This document shows positions 11,800 through 25,437 of a stretch of 64,000 nt of DNA, in pieces (position 1 is the first letter of the stretch; each line of letters begins with the position of its first letter). The translations under genes were made by a program, and so were the position numbers. The stretch comes from Quercus robur (Eukaryota > Streptophyta > Magnoliopsida > Fagales > Fagaceae): assembly GCF_932294415.1 (NCBI RefSeq), contig NC_065535.1:95062862-95126861 (forward strand). Direction: 5' to 3'. The notes under the pieces are model-generated. The model ran no database searches. It saw only the letters and a program-made list of their open reading frames with translations, and was not told where the DNA came from.

Positions 11800-13106
11800 C
11801 CTAATTTATGCCATACAAGTAATATGGAATATTAATTTTGCCAGATTAGGCAAATAAATAAATGAGATTTAATTAATATTTATCATGTCGATATGTATGC
11901 CATTATATTCGGATCTAGACCTAATTTTAAAATTTGAATGAATCAAATGCCTTTCTTTAGTATGGTATGTATGTTTATATTTTAATTCTTCTTTATGACC
12001 ATTCATTTTTAATAATTTGTCATTTGCTTATTAATTTTTCTAGAGTAATGCTACAGTTACAAATTATTTTATAAACTGTTGATGTGGCCAACTTCTTATT
12101 GATTTTTATTTAGGAATAATGCTAGAGATACAAACTATTTTACAAATTTTTTTACAAATTGCTGATGTAGTGAGTGATTATTGTTCACTATTAACATCAC
12201 TTTTTTCTTTACCAAAAACCACATGCCACATTAGCAGTTTGTAAAAAGAAAAATACAGCTCAATGTTTTTTTTTTTAGTCAAATCTAATCTATGTTGATT
12301 TATGTAAAGTTGACTATTTCGTTATGGACAAAGTTGAGCTACAAAATTAGTTGTAGCCTAAAGTTACAACTTTACTCAATAAAATAAACATTACTACAGA
12401 TTTTGAAAATCTAACCATTGAATTGCATGTTCTTTACGCTCTTAATACACATTTCAAATTTTGTATCAATCAGATTCTATTTTCTATATGATTTAGAAGT
12501 TAATATTTTATGCATAATTTTAAATTACAAAAACTTGCAATTTAAAAAATTTATTGACAACATAGCTAGCTAATGGTGGATTTGTCAAAATTCATCTCTA
12601 ATAAAAAGATATTGAATAAGATTATAGTTTTAAACTACAATCAATTTTGTATCTAAACTTTGTCATTTCAATATTTATAAGCCAATGCTAATTTAATAGT
12701 ACATATAATATTAGGCAAAAAATGACAAAAGAATTCATAAAGCCTAGTCCAAAACAAGGCCCAAGGTTGTAAGTGGGCAAGTCAACGTCGTCAACTAATA
12801 CATGGGCCTTTTCAACGAAACTAATGCAAGCCCACTTAACAAGCAAGGAAATTTCAGAATGCTCTATGCTGTCCTGTCAATACTCAATGTTCACATGAAC
12901 CTCTTCCCAAAAAAGAAAAAAAAAAAAGAAAAAGGTCCACATGAACCTCTTCTCATTTGTCTAAGGATTCAAGGGTGGTTTAAAGGTCTCCTTCAGCCTC
13001 CCAACTGTTAGGTAATGTAATAGTGATTTTGTTTTTGGTAAGTTACATTTTAAATCCTATGTGTTTTATTTTTTTTTTAATTTTTTTTTAATTTAAATTT
13101 TAAAAA
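11800..13106. other. Intergenic spacer of the second tandem unit
   Basis: Aligned with 3.56-4.83 kb. No gene is present. The short frame at 12802-13011 matches its counterpart at 4604-4786 and carries an A-rich insertion, arguing against coding. A second homologous spacer follows the split copy at 59.09-59.56 kb. Confidence 0.55.
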
Positions 13107-13900
13107 GGGTAAACCATGTATTTGATCTATATTTTATATGCCATATTTCAATTTGATCCCTAACTTTTCAATTATATAAATTTGGTATTTAATCTTTCAG
13201 TACGGTATCAATTTAGTCCTTACTATTATTTGTTGGATGAAAATTAATTACGCATTTCATGGTCAAAATAAAAAATTAGCTTTCGTTGATGTGACAATAC
13301 ACTATACTTTTATTTTGGCCATTTGACATTTCATCAATCTTCATCCAAGATATAACAATAAAGACTAAATTGACAAGACACTAAAAGGTTAAAGACTAAA
13401 TTGACATAATTGAAAAGTTAAAGACCAAATTGAAAAATGTTGTAAAGAATAGGGACTAAATATATAGTTTACTATTTAAAAAAAGGTTTCTTTCAAATTA
13501 AAACTTATAGTTTCAAAATTTTCAAATTGAGTACTGGAATTTATGATGGTAACAAATTAAACCTTAAATTTTGAAAATTCAAAACTATAAGATTTACTTT
13601 AAAACCTCCCTCGTTGATGTGACAATACATTATACTTTTATTTTGGCCATTTGACATGTCATCAATTTTTATCTAAGATATAACAACAGGGACTAAATTG
13701 ACACAATTGAAAAGTTAAAGACCAAATTGAAAAATGTTGTAAAGAATAGAGACTAAATATGTAGTTTACTATTTTAAAAAAGGTTTCTTTCAAATGAAAA
13801 CTTATAGTTTCAAAATTTTCAAATTGAGTACTGGAATTTATGATGGTAACAAATTAAACCTTAAATTTTGAAAATTCAAAACTCTAAGATTTACTTTAAA
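13107..13900. mobile_element. MITE copy with internal partial duplication
   Basis: 13107-13478 is the counterpart of the MITE at 4829-5199. The sequence after it ('aggtttctttcaaat...gatttactttaaaa') is repeated at about 13493-13604 and 13790-13900, with a partial MITE end (13605-13780) between. The first unit has this segment once. A roughly 300-bp direct duplication in this unit explains it. Confidence 0.65.
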
Positions 13901-13941
13901 AACCGCCCTTAAAATTAATAAACAACTCTTGTGTCATTTCT

Positions 13942-13972
<31 letters not shown>

Positions 13973-14706
13973 AAACTCTTACTTGTGTCTTTGGTTGCAG
14001 AGAAAAATCATGCAATGTGGGAGATGGTCTTCTATTCTCTGATGTGGCTTTGTCCAGTCTCGCTCCATGTAATTAACTCTCTACCCCCATCATTTTTGAG
14101 TTGTGCCTTTAAAAAATAAAGAAATAAATAAAAAAATAGGTACTATTATTTCATATACTTGATATATTACATCTTTCTCTAAAATAAATTTGGGTCTTAT
14201 GTAAGAAGCCCATATACAAAACACCTTTATGTAAAAAGAAAAAATAATATATGGAGTGCATTGAATAATTTCACTAGAATTTCAATACTAAGAAGTAGTA
14301 TTTAATTTAGTTTGATTAGGATGTCCACCGTTTAGTGGGGCTTTGTTTTTGTTTGTTTTGGCGGAAAACATTATGTAAAGATAGTTTTCTGTGTATTTTT
14401 GTGCTTGGTAATACTAGGAAAATAGGTCAAAGGAAAACTATTTTTAGTTAACGGAAAACTTTACTAAAAATATAGCTTATTTTTAATTTTTTTAGAGGTC
14501 GCTTTCCAATTTTTTTTTTTTTTGAAAAACAACTCTTATCTCATGTTGCTAGAAACACATAAATAAATAATCTCTTCTTTCTACATAAAACATAAACAGA
14601 TCCCACGCTCATTTCTTGCTCTTGCTCTATCATTCTCTCTCATCTCTTCTCTTCCCTTTACTTTATCTTTCTTCTTTTGCTCTTCTTCTTCTTCTCTCAC
14701 GGAGAC

Positions 14707-14826
14707 AGAGTGGCATGCCCACTATCACAAGTTTGGCGTTAATGTTATGCCATATAGATATTTCACAAGTTTGGCATAACATAGATATTTCACAAGTTTG
14801 GCGTTAATGTTATGCCATATAGATAG
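14707..14826. repeat. Short tandem repeat around 'ttcacaagtttggc'
   Basis: The block 'tcacaagtttggcgttaatgttatgccatatagatatt' occurs nearly three times in about 115 bp, with the middle copy shortened. The first unit (near 7405) lacks it altogether. Confidence 0.7.
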
Positions 14827-15417
14827 AAATATCTCTCTCCCATACTTAGGCTATTGAAATAAATATTTTATGCTAGATGTTTATTCTTCGTAATTAATAA
14901 AACTAGCATGTAATCCATGCAAACGTATGAATGCATTTAAAATTAAATACAATTTTTATTATAAAAATGTAAATAATTTATCAAATTATTAAAAAAGATA
15001 GCATGTAGTACATATATACATATGGATACATTTAGAATTAAACACAATTTTTATCATAAAAATATAAATAATTATTCAAATTATTTTTTTGAAAAAGTAA
15101 ACGTAATTAGTCACATATTAAAGTTCTTACCAAAATTTAATATTACTTATGATCATTTATTTTTCTAATTTTTAATAAGATAAAATGTGTGGTAATTTTT
15201 GTTGTGTACTAATTTTTATTGAGTATATATGATTAGTTTTTTTTTTTTTTTTTTAGTTCATTAATATTAAATTCTTAGTATTTTGCACTTATTAATTTAC
15301 TTGGCACAAAGATTAAAAAACTTAAGTGGATAATTATGGTATGATCCCCACCTAAATTTAGACACATGGCGCAAAATTGAATTCTAATTTCAAATTCTAA
15401 TTGAAGTTTCTTTGAAT

Positions 15418-15461
<44 letters not shown>

Positions 15462-16140
15462 ACCAATCCAATTGTTTGTTTCTGTTTTGAAAAATATAAA
15501 TTAATATTTTCTTTTGAACCATATGACGATGTTATCTAAATATTCAAGCCAACAATTTACATTAGATTTTGTACTAGCAAAAGAAAATTCTTATGATTTA
15601 GCCTTAGAGAGCGTAATTATGGTGTCTAATAGAAATTTTGATATGTAAAAAAATTTTTTAATATGAGAAATTTGAGACAAACCCAACAAAATTTTATTCC
15701 TAACTGAATTCATGCTTGTTTTTCAATTCAAATTTTTTACATTAGTTGGTTTACATAATAAACATATTTTGAATTAAACAAGAAATGTTATTACTTTTTT
15801 GTGCATATCAAACATAGGAAAATATGATAGTTTTTCAAAAAACATTTTTAAGAAAATGACACAGCCTTGTCACACTAAAGACGAAAAAAAAAACTTTTTT
15901 TGTGAGTGATTATTTAGTAGTAAAAAATGCTCCTTTTACATAATAATGGGTCTCATTAATCAAATTCATTGAGAGATCCATTATTATTTATGTGAGAGGA
16001 ATAAACAATGTTCCATGAGATTAGTTTTCCATTTTTTAGTGTGGCTACACTGTCAATAATTATCTACTAACAATTATGTGCGAGAACAAAATATATTTCT
16101 TTTACTTACTTGAACTTATTTTATTCCTTGATATAGATTT
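14827..16140. other. Intergenic, aligned with 7.43-9.80 kb
   Basis: No gene is seen. The segment contains a (CT)n(AT)n run at 15418-15461 and the empty site for the 730-bp solo LTR near 15949-15955. The small frames here are shadows of microsatellites. Confidence 0.55.
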
Positions 16141-16149
16141 CAATGTAGA

Positions 16150-17285
16150 TTCCGAATGTGATGTGGCTTTACACAACCAGGGGAATATATTATGTGAAAT
16201 CAGGTTATTATGTGGCAACACAAATACTTAGGGCGGCAGATTGGGCAGAAAGTTCAAGAGGGCACAGTGGTACTAAAGTTTGGGTAGAGTTATGGAAGCT
16301 CAAGGTGCCTAATAAAATCAAAGTCTTTGGTTGGAGGGAGTGTCAAAACATCCTTCCTACCCGAGAAAATTTAGTCCATCCACGAATTATGGTGGATGAT
16401 ACATATGAACTTTGCAAGAGTGCTTCGGAAACAGGGGTTCATGCTTTATGGGAGTGTGGAGTGGCAAGGGATGTATGGGCAAGCAGCTCAGTGAGGTTAC
16501 AAAAACATGTTGGGGGGTCAACGGGATTTAATGCAATTGTTTGAGGAGTTGCAGGACTGGTTGTCAAGGGAAGAATTTGAGCTATTCTTAGTCCAAGCCT
16601 GGCTCATATGGACCCAACGGAACATGATTATCCATGGGGGAAAGCTTCAGGCACCAACCCAAGTGAACAAACGAGCATCTGATCTCCTAGAAGAATTTCA
16701 GCAAGCTCAAGAGCAGCTAACTATAGTCAGCAGAACCAGCATAGAGAGTAGATGGTGCCCACCACCAAATTCAAAGTTCAAACTTAACTTTGATGCAGCC
16801 ACTTTCTCTGACCTTAAGTGCTCTGGTATAGGAGCTATCATTCGTAATGAAAAGGGTGAAGTAATGGGAGCAATGTCTGCCAAGGGTCCTCAGGTACAAG
16901 ATAGCATGGAAGCTAAAGTCCTTGCATGCCGCAGAGCTCTAGAATTTGCCATTGATATTGGATTTTCTGAATTGGTGATTGAAGGAGACAGTGCACAAGT
17001 GCTAAATTCCTTTATGTCCAGTGATACAAACTTGTCTCGGCTTGGTCATATCTTTGCTGATATACAATGTTTGATTGCTGGTTTACATTGGGCAGAAGTG
17101 AAATTGGTGAAAAGGGATGCAAATTGTGTAGCTCATTCTCTAGCGCGTTACGCAAAAACTAAAGTTGATGAAGTATTCTGGTTGGAGGACTCTCCACCAC
17201 CAGCCTTGGAGGCATTGTACGTTGACTCTCTTCAGTTTCAATGAATGAAGTATTGCTATGTTTTCATTAAAAAAAAGAAGAAGTA
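16150..17285 (+). pseudogene. 5'-truncated L1-type LINE (zinc-binding RT region and RNase H), frameshifted
   Basis: The first frame (16158-16544) encodes the zf-RVT-like region: VWVELWKLKVPNKIKVFGWR, then LPTRENL and HALWECGVARDVW. The second frame (16507-17244) encodes an RNase H-like (RVT_3) domain: LNFDAATFSD, then MEAKVLACRRALEFA, IEGDSAQVL and CVAHSLARYA. The acidic residues expected for RNase H are present. The two frames differ by +1 near the G6 run at about 16511-16516, consistent with a homopolymer indel. The segment ends in an A-rich tail (about 17268-17285). The sister unit near 9.81 kb lacks it, so it inserted after duplication. Non-autonomous remnant. Confidence 0.85.
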
Positions 17286-17298
17286 AAGTCTAAATTTA

Positions 17299-17550
17299 GT
17301 AAGGATGGGGTGTAAAACCAATGTTTTACACTGTCTAATAATAGATTGCCATATTAGCATTTTACTTAAATTCAAGGCATCCTACCACACATAATAACAT
17401 TTTAATAAATTTCCAATTTAATTGGATTTATATATGGATATTATAATTGATTGAGTGCGGTTATACTTATTCTTAAATATGTGATAAGATGATGAGACGT
17501 ATTGAGATTGGCGGGGTAAAACATGAGTTTTACACATCTTTACAGAATTT
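17299..17550. mobile_element. MITE with GTAAGGATG/GTAAAAC ends
   Basis: Counterpart of the element at 9833-10245 without the nested SINE. The ends 'gtaaggatggggtgtaaaaccaatgttttac' and 'gtaaaacatgagttttacac' are inverted relative to each other. Confidence 0.65.
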
Positions 17551-18689
17551 AATCTCTTCAAAATAACTAAATGATGTAAGAATTTCTTCTCTATTTAATT
17601 ACAACAACTTTTTATTATTATTTTGTTTTAGTGTGGGTTACTCCACGAATAATTATCAACTGACAACTTGAACACACAAACATAATATACTTCTAACGGT
17701 TCCAGTTAGCTCAATTAATAAAGTCTCTTTTGTCAATTGGTGTTTGGTCTGATGATAAAGAGCAATAATCAGGAGTGTATGCTATAGGTTGAAATTCTTT
17801 AAAATAAAAACATATTGTACTTCTTTTATTCATTTGAAATTATCCTTTTATTATTATTATTATTTTGATAATTCAATAGTTAGATTTTTTTTATTCTTTG
17901 AAACTTAAACTTTTAGTAAAACTGAATATGAGAAGAATCAAAATGCAGAGCTTCCACAGCAAGGGAGGGAGATTTGAACTTGTCACATTCCTTGCTATTC
18001 TGTGCAACAACATATATTTTTATGGATGCAATTACCACTATCACCTCCATGGCGTGCATAACATTTATCCATGTCACAGTTCTCAACATCATAGCAACCT
18101 TCACCTAGTGTCTCATCTGCTTTCAAAACCAAATCAAAAAAGGAAACCCATTAGATATGTAATAGAACACGTAAAAATTGTAGCAAATGAAGATTTTGGT
18201 AGGCTTTGTACAAGACCATTTGTTAGTTTAACAATAAATAGCACATATTCGAAGAAAAACTAATACAGTAACTGCATTATAGATCTTACCTGACTTGAGA
18301 GAATAATTTAAAACTCTGAAGCCAATCCCATATTTTATTTGGCTTGACCCAAAAAAGTGTTAAACAAAGACTCTAGGGACTGTTTGGTTTTGCTTTTAGA
18401 AGAGTTTTTAAGCTCCGTATGTTTCAAAGTAAAATATTTTACACTGAAAATATTTTCAGTGACAGTATTTGCTTTTATGGTGTTTGGGAGCTTCCTAAAA
18501 ATGTTCCTTAGGCTTTTAAAAGGGGTATATAAAGCTAAAAACAAATTCAAGGGTCATTCTACTGTACCCTTATATATATATTTTTTTCCGTGGGTATAGT
18601 ACCCACCTAAATCTAAACCATGAATTACTGTTATTTTAATAGTGACCGTTGATTTAAGTTTAGTTTGAAACCTGTTACAGGTAAGCTAG

Positions 18690-20960
18690 GTCAGCAATTA
18701 GCCTAAACAATGTTATTTATAAACTTATTGCTAAGGTTTTGGCTAACCGTCTCAAGTTGATCCTCCCCCAAATAATATCAGAAAATCAGAGTGCTTTTAT
18801 TGCCGAGAGGCTTATAACGGATAATGTTCTTATTGCATTTGAAATGATGCATTATTTAGAGCATAAAAAGGAGGGTAAGGATAGTTGTATGGCAATTAAA
18901 TTGGATATGAGTAAGGCTTAAGATAGGGTGGAATGGGGCTTCATTGAGCATGTTATGAGAAAATTAGGTTTTCATGAAAGGTGGATTGGCTTGATAATGA
19001 GATATATAACAACTGTCTCCTACTCTGTACTTATAAATGGGGTAGCTCATGGTAATATTATGCCTTCAAGGGGACTTCGTCAAGGAGATCCTCTTTCATC
19101 TTATCTGTTTCTTTTATGTGCAGATGGTTTCTCTTCTCTCATTAACAAGCCTATTAGAAGGCAAGCTATGAGTGGGCTTTCAATTTGCAGAGGCTGCCCT
19201 ATGATATCACATCTCTTTTTTGCGGATGACAGTTTGCTTTTCTGCAAGGTCAACAGCCAAGAATGCCAGCATCTAATTGATATTCTCCGATTGTATGAGG
19301 CTGCTTCGGGTCAGAAAATCAATATAGACAAATCATTGGTTTTATTTAGTGCCAATACTCCTGAGGAGATGAAAGTTGAGACCTTGGATATTCTTGGGCC
19401 GATGCAGGATTCTCGGCATAGTAAGTATCTTGGTCTTCCCTCCATCATTGGCAAATCAAAGATGGATGTATTTGCAGAGATCAAAGAAAGAGTTGCAAGG
19501 AAATTGTTTGGATGGAAGGAAAAAATTCTTTCCATAGGTGGTAGGGAGATCTTGATCAAAGCGGTGGCCGAAGTTATTCCTACGTACACTATGAGTTGTT
19601 TTCAGCTTCCTAAAGGGTTGTGTGATGAGATTGAAAGCATGATGAGAAGGTTTTGGTGGGGTCAACGGGGTCAGGAGTCCAAGATTTCTTGGGTGAGCTG
19701 GAGGAAGTTATGCAATTCCAAGCTTAAAGGTGGGATGGGTTTCAGAAATCTCCAAGCGTTCAATCTTGCCATGCTAGCAAAGCAAGGTTGGAGGCTCCTT
19801 GAGAACCCAAACTCATTAGTAGCTCGAATTTATAGAGCTAAGTACTATCCCCATGGTGATGTTCTTAAAGCTGGTTTGGGGTCTAGTCCTTCCTTTTCTT
19901 GGAGAAGCATAATGCAGGGGCTAGAAGTTGTGAGGAAAGGAACGCGATGGACACTTGGTAACGGAAGATTGATCCATATTTGGGATGACAAGTGGCTGTC
20001 CACTCCCACAACGTATAAGGTTGTTTCTCCTCCTCCTCAAAATTTTGATAATTTTCCTATGGTCTCAACTCTTATTGATTATGATTCCAGAAGATGGAAA
20101 GTAGATCTTGTAAAGTCTCTTTTTTTACCTTTTGAAGCAAGGACTATCCTTAATACCCCTATTAGGTATAATCTTCCGGAAGATAAAATTATTTGGGTCG
20201 GCAACAATAAGGGTGTTTTCATAGTCAAAAGTGCATACTATATTGCACTTAATTTGGTGGAATCATCCGAGGAGGGAGAATGTTATTATAATGACCCAAG
20301 GGAGCTGTTATGGAGGAAGTTATGGCATTTACATATCCCTTCAAAGATTAAAATCTTTGCTTGGAGGGCATGTATAGATGCCCTTCCAACAATGGTGAAT
20401 TTATACAAAAGAGGCATTGGGACTTGTGATTTGTGTCCTTGTTGTGGTGTTTAGTCAGAGACTCTTTTTCATTCAATTATTGATTGTGAAGTGGCTAGAA
20501 GAGTTTGGGACAAGTTGGAAGCAAGTACTATGGAAAGCTAGCAGGGGCTTGGGGACATCTCTGATGTAGCTTTGGATATTTTGAGGAATGGCACTAATTG
20601 TGACTTGGAGATTTTCTTTGGGGTTGCTTGGTCTGTTTGGTATAATAGGAATCAAGTAGCCTTTGAATCAAAGTGCCAAATGCCGGATCAGATCTGGAGG
20701 TTTGCTAGGAGTTTTCTACATGATTATAAAGGTGCTTTGGTGTCTTTAAACATGAATCCAGCAGAGAAGAAGAAAGGGTGGACTCCTCCATCGCCTGGAG
20801 TTTTGAAGATAAATGTTGATGGGGCAACATCTAAGGATGGACGAAACTCTAGTGTTGGTGCTGTTATTCGGGATTCGTGTGGTGCAGTTATTGCAGCTTG
20901 TGGTAAATTCCTGCAAGGTCAGTTTTCGGTTTCAGAGGTGGAAGCTGACCGTTGAGGGTT
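18690..20960 (+). pseudogene. LINE reverse-transcriptase fragment, truncated at both ends
   Basis: The reading starts inside the RT domain at about ISLNNVIYKLIAKVLANRLK, then reads ENQSAFIAERLITDNVL. A TAA at 18919 (in place of the Tyr codon of the usual AYDRVEW) interrupts it. The next frame (18928-20454) has GLRQGDPLSSYLFLLCADG, the catalytic FADDSLLF, GWKEKILSIGGREILIKAV and a zf-RVT region, and stops at 20454. 20572-20955 begins an RNase H-like domain (LKINVDGATSKDG) and breaks off after VSEVEAD. There is no poly(A) tail and no 3' end. It lies just inside the left end of the 40-kb insertion and is non-functional. Confidence 0.85.
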
Positions 20961-23900
20961 CTTAAAGGATCATTTTTTTTTTTTGATTTTGTTTAAGGTA
21001 AGTATCAAGCAAATCCCTAATTTCTCTGTCATTGTTTTGTTCCCCTTTTTCTTTTTAAATTGTTGAAAGTATTTTGGAATTTCGCTCTTAAATTTCATTT
21101 CACTGTAACGTTGGCACACTTCTACGCTGGTGAGGTACCAATTTTGTTCCTTCTTATAAGTGGCACAGAAAGTATTTATTGAAATGCTTCTTAGGGATTT
21201 AGTTTTTCCAAAACTTCTTGTCGTGGCTTTGTGTGTGTTCTGCTCATTGGGGGGGGGGGGGGGGGGGGGGTGTGGGTTCTTGTTAGTGTGGTGTTCAAAT
21301 TTTATTTTTATTTTTTATTTTTTATTTTATTGGTTAGTAGAGGAAAAAGGCAACACTAGTGTATTCAAGGTGGAAGGGTTTTTATAAAGAAATAGACGGT
21401 TATAGAGTTGCTATTTCTTTGTTTCTATTTCTTTTCTTTTCTATGTGATGTACATCTAAGCTGTAATTCTGTAGCTGTTACAACATCTTGGAATCAAATT
21501 TTGAGTGTTTTCTAGTTTTAAAGTTTGAGAGATTTTGTGTTGCATTTTGGCTAGTATAGAATTTGGTTTTTTGTACTTTTGCTCGCTATTTGTCTTGTTT
21601 TGAGAATAGCATCTCAGGTTGTTTCTGGTGTCTGTGCTAATAAAATTTTCTGATTTATCAAATTTTTTTTAAAGAGATTGTAGATGAAAATAACGAAATT
21701 TTTTTAAACATCCTGTAATTTTATATTGACATATTGAATCAGTCAATAGCATTTTCGGATGGCTAACTAGGGTAAAATGGACTGCTACTTTTGATGTTAG
21801 TGCTTACTTAATGGCAAGGTTTTCTTTATGACTTTCTCGCTAGGTAAATTGAGTTGTATCATATTCATATCTTCATATCAACAGATGCTTATTTTATTTC
21901 TTGAAAATTTGTTCATATGAAATAAAGAGAGCAGGATCCCTCGGCAAATGTTGTTGAGAACATTTCTAATGCCATTAGTTATGTTTTGTCCTTAGTCCAG
22001 CAAGTTGATACACAAATAAATTATAGAACTTGAAAGATACATACTAAATTTTCATTTCTTTTCATTTAGTACTCTAAGGTCAAAGCACCAGATGGATGAT
22101 TTGTATTTTAATTTTAATTTTAATTAGACAAGATAACCAAGAATGAAAAAGAAAATTTACAGGAAAATTAGGAGCAATTCTTAACTTGTAAGTTTTTCTT
22201 ACAATTTTTTTTTCTTAACTAGTAAGGGATTCTCTTTTGTTTTTTTACAAAATTATCATTTGGCTTTGTTTTATGCCCAGAAGTTGCTTGATTATTTCAT
22301 TAAGTCATTCATGTAATTATACTATTAATTATTTTTTAACCTGCTAGTGGACATGTTGATTATTATCCCTGCACATTCCTTTTATTTAAATTTGTATTGT
22401 TGAGTTTTCAAAAAAATTATTTGTAAAAGCAAAGTAACATTGTTTTGTAGAATTTTGTGCACTTGTTGCGAAGATCTCAATTCCTGATTTTAGTTTAACT
22501 TTGGTGTGCGTATAATCTTAGCATTGATCTATATACATTAGATACATAAATATATTTTATTTTAATACTAATTTTGGGAATGCATAGGAGATATTTGTGA
22601 AATTGTCTATTACAAACTTTGAAGTGACGTTAAGCTATTTTTTATGCATGTTGTGCAGTCTTGAGGGTAATTTGTTAGATTGAGAAATGCACCAGGATGC
22701 TCTCTAAATTGGCTAATTCCCTTCCCTACCCACTCATAGAAAATAAGGATCCAATTCAGGGGATGGATGTATTAGTTTTTGAATTTCTTTTATGTGAGGG
22801 ATGTATTATAATGTTTTTGCTTGCCTTTTTCAGTAGCATGTCCTATGGCGTTCAAAAACACACTCTTTTTGACATATGGAACCTCTCCGTGTGCTTATTT
22901 GACAGTAAGCTTTGCGTAGCTTACTGCATTAAAGTTTATGGCTATAAACAGTCTATGTTGAACATTGCACTCCATCCTATTTAACAGAATTTTATGAAGT
23001 GTATTGTAAGAGTAACCTTGGCTAATTTAGTTCCTACTCTTTTTAGCTAAGCACCTATGACTAAAGGTATGTATTAGATAGCTCATATTACTATTTAAAC
23101 AATACAGGTTGGACCTCTCAGGTCCTCTGTATTAGATAGCTCATATTGCTATATTTAAATAATAAAGGTCCTCTTTATTTGTTATGAGAATTACAATGCT
23201 AAAGGGTTGCTCTCTTTAGGTGGATACATCATATTGTTGTCAATTGGTGATTCATAACATGTAGCTTGACCTCTCTTTCACAAAAGTCTGAAGTGCCAAA
23301 AATTAGTTAGTCTGACTCTCTGTAATTGAAATTTTATTTTTTTTTTTTTTTTTTTTTTTTTTACTATTGTCTGAAAAATTGAATTGTTTTTAGGTATTGG
23401 GAACCTTATTACTTTGCATCAGTAGGATTTGGGAACGATGAAATTGGAGGATGAGATGAGATTGAAAGAGAAATTGGAGGTGAGAGCTTGAAAAAATACC
23501 GTGTTGATTATGTTCTGTACCAAAGGGAAGCTTTTTTAGTATTTCATTGATTTTAGGTTTACACTTCCATTATAACATTTTTTTTTGTCATTTTATTACT
23601 AGTAAAAAGAGCAGTGTGCATGAAATTGTCGGAAGCAATTTGGCACAAGTTAAGCTTGGAGAAAGTACTTAGTTTCCATTACATGCTCATTTCCTTATAA
23701 TTTATGGGTGTCATCCTTTGTTCTCTTAGGTAGTTATGAAGAATCTGATTTATAGTTCTAAATTTTGATAAGAGAGTTTTAACAATGATATCATGTATAT
23801 TTTATGCCAAGTCTCCAACCCCAATGAAGATGGAATATTATAGATTTATGGGCTTGTATCAATTATCTTTGTAATTAATAGAGAGATGATGAACTCCACT

Positions 23901-24563
23901 AGGGGTTTTTTTATTTTTATTTTTAGTAAGCATTAGTTGGTGCAGCTTTGAAGTAATTTTATTTTTTATTTTTTTTATTTATAAAGAAATAGAGCATATA
24001 TTGATAAGATTTGGATATAAATTTTAAAAATTATCTGAAGGGGTTTGAAACTAATACATTAAACAAATATCAGTTTTTCCTTTGGCATCAAAGTTCAAAC
24101 TTCAAAGAGTGGCAAGAGAGAAGTTTCCGTTAAGATGGTTTCCTTCCCTTTATAGTGCTGAAATACCTATCCTTTCTCTTATTTGGTCTGCAGGTTGTAA
24201 TGCTAAACTTCTCTCATCTTACTTGTCTACGAGAATCCCCATCTGTGATCTTGATGCTAGAACTTTCCTTTTAGTAATTATAATTGAACTATTTTATAAT
24301 GATTCATAATGTTGTTATCACCTCCTTGATATTTTCCCCCTTCAGTTCTGATTTGATAATACCATTCTATGAAATAGAGCAAGGACAATCCATTGGGAGT
24401 TAATTCATTGAAGTGGTGCTAAAGGACTCGGCTTTGTCATATTGCTGACAAGAAGATAAGCAGTGCTTATGGTCATATTGGGTCTGGAGAAAGGAGTTGC
24501 AAATGATGAAAGACCTATAATTGAAAACCAAACAAACATATGATGTATGCAATCTTAGCTATA
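20961..24563. other. Unrecognised interior of the outer insertion
   Basis: No gene could be supported. The sequence is T-rich and transcript- or intron-like. It has a G22 run at 21249-21270, a poly-T run near 23336-23362 and several small frames (21160-21387, 22697-22984, 24082-24309) without recognisable motifs. Some splice-like junctions are present ('cagttcttgtg', 'gtgagagc'), which may reflect a captured gene segment, but I cannot identify it. Confidence 0.4.
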
Positions 24564-24573
24564 TGTTAATGAG
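24564..24573. repeat. Target-site duplication of the giant MULE, left copy
   Basis: TGTTAATGAG is repeated immediately outside the right terminus at 56135-56144. The following G is also shared, so 10 or 11 bp are possible. A length of 9-11 bp is typical for Mutator-superfamily insertions. Confidence 0.88.
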
Positions 24574-24670
24574 GGCCAAAATGGGCAAATGCCCTTTTTT
24601 CGGAAATTAAACATCTTTGTGCCCTCATTCTGAAACTAAATAGGGAAATGCCCCTCTTTTGTAACTCGAT
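24574..24670 (+). repeat. Left terminal inverted repeat of the giant MULE
   Basis: About 97 bp, ending inside the first dyad (TAACTCGAT). By eye roughly 85% identical to the reverse complement of 56038-56134. The differences are mostly single bases plus small shifts in the T-run. Confidence 0.88.
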
Positions 24671-24918
24671 GATACTAAAATCGAGTTATATGAAATACTC
24701 GATACTTCAATAATCGAGTTATACACAGGTTTTTCCCGCACTGCTGGCATTTTTTGTTTTGAATCTCTACATAACTCGATTATTTAAAAATCGAGTTAGT
24801 TATACTGTTATAAACCCTGATTTCGTACTGTCTTTGTGTCAGGTGGAGTGTTTCAATGTAACTCGATTCCTGGAATATCGAGTTATAAAGTATACTTGAT
24901 ATCCGTAAAGTCGAGTTA
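24662..24918. promoter_or_regulatory. Dyad cluster C1: five TAACTCGAT-N9-ATCGAGTTA sites
   Basis: Five sites start at about 24662, 24695, 24772, 24859 and 24892. Each is exactly 9 bp arm, 9 bp spacer, 9 bp inverted arm. The spacers differ (gatactaaa, acttcaata, tatttaaaa, tcctggaat, atccgtaaa). The last site shows CTCGAT to CTTGAT and ATCGAG to GTCGAG changes. The cluster joins the left terminal repeat and lies about 520 bp upstream of the plus-strand gene at 25438. A role as binding sites for an element-encoded protein is inferred. Confidence 0.85.
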
Positions 24919-25437
24919 TTCTCTTATAATTTCTGCACACCTTCTCCCACTCAGTGTGCCTTGCTCTCTGCTGAACTGAGGACTTTCTGCTGAACTGAGT
25001 TGGAACTCCTCCACGGATCAACAGCAGCTTTCTTCAAACTCAATTGAAATTTGTATCACCTCAGGTAAAAAATTCACATCACAATTTTAGGGCAATGTTA
25101 TTTTCATTTGATATTGTACTAAATTTTGATTTTTTAGGTTGAATGAATGTGAAGTAAGTACATTGGTGTGATTTTGGTTATTTGTTGTAGTAAACGTTGG
25201 TGAGAAGAGAATGAAATAATTTCTTTACTATAGCAACATTTTGTATTGCACATAATCATCATTGGTCAGACATTTACAACAACATTTAGTGTTGAAGACA
25301 ATGTGTAGACATTACCAACAATGTCTATTGTTTATGAATGTCTTTGTTGTATACCATTCTATGCAGGATTACATTATTTAGCAACAGTTGATACACACTG
25401 TTAACTTGATCATTTGGTGTTATTGTATTCAGTGTCA

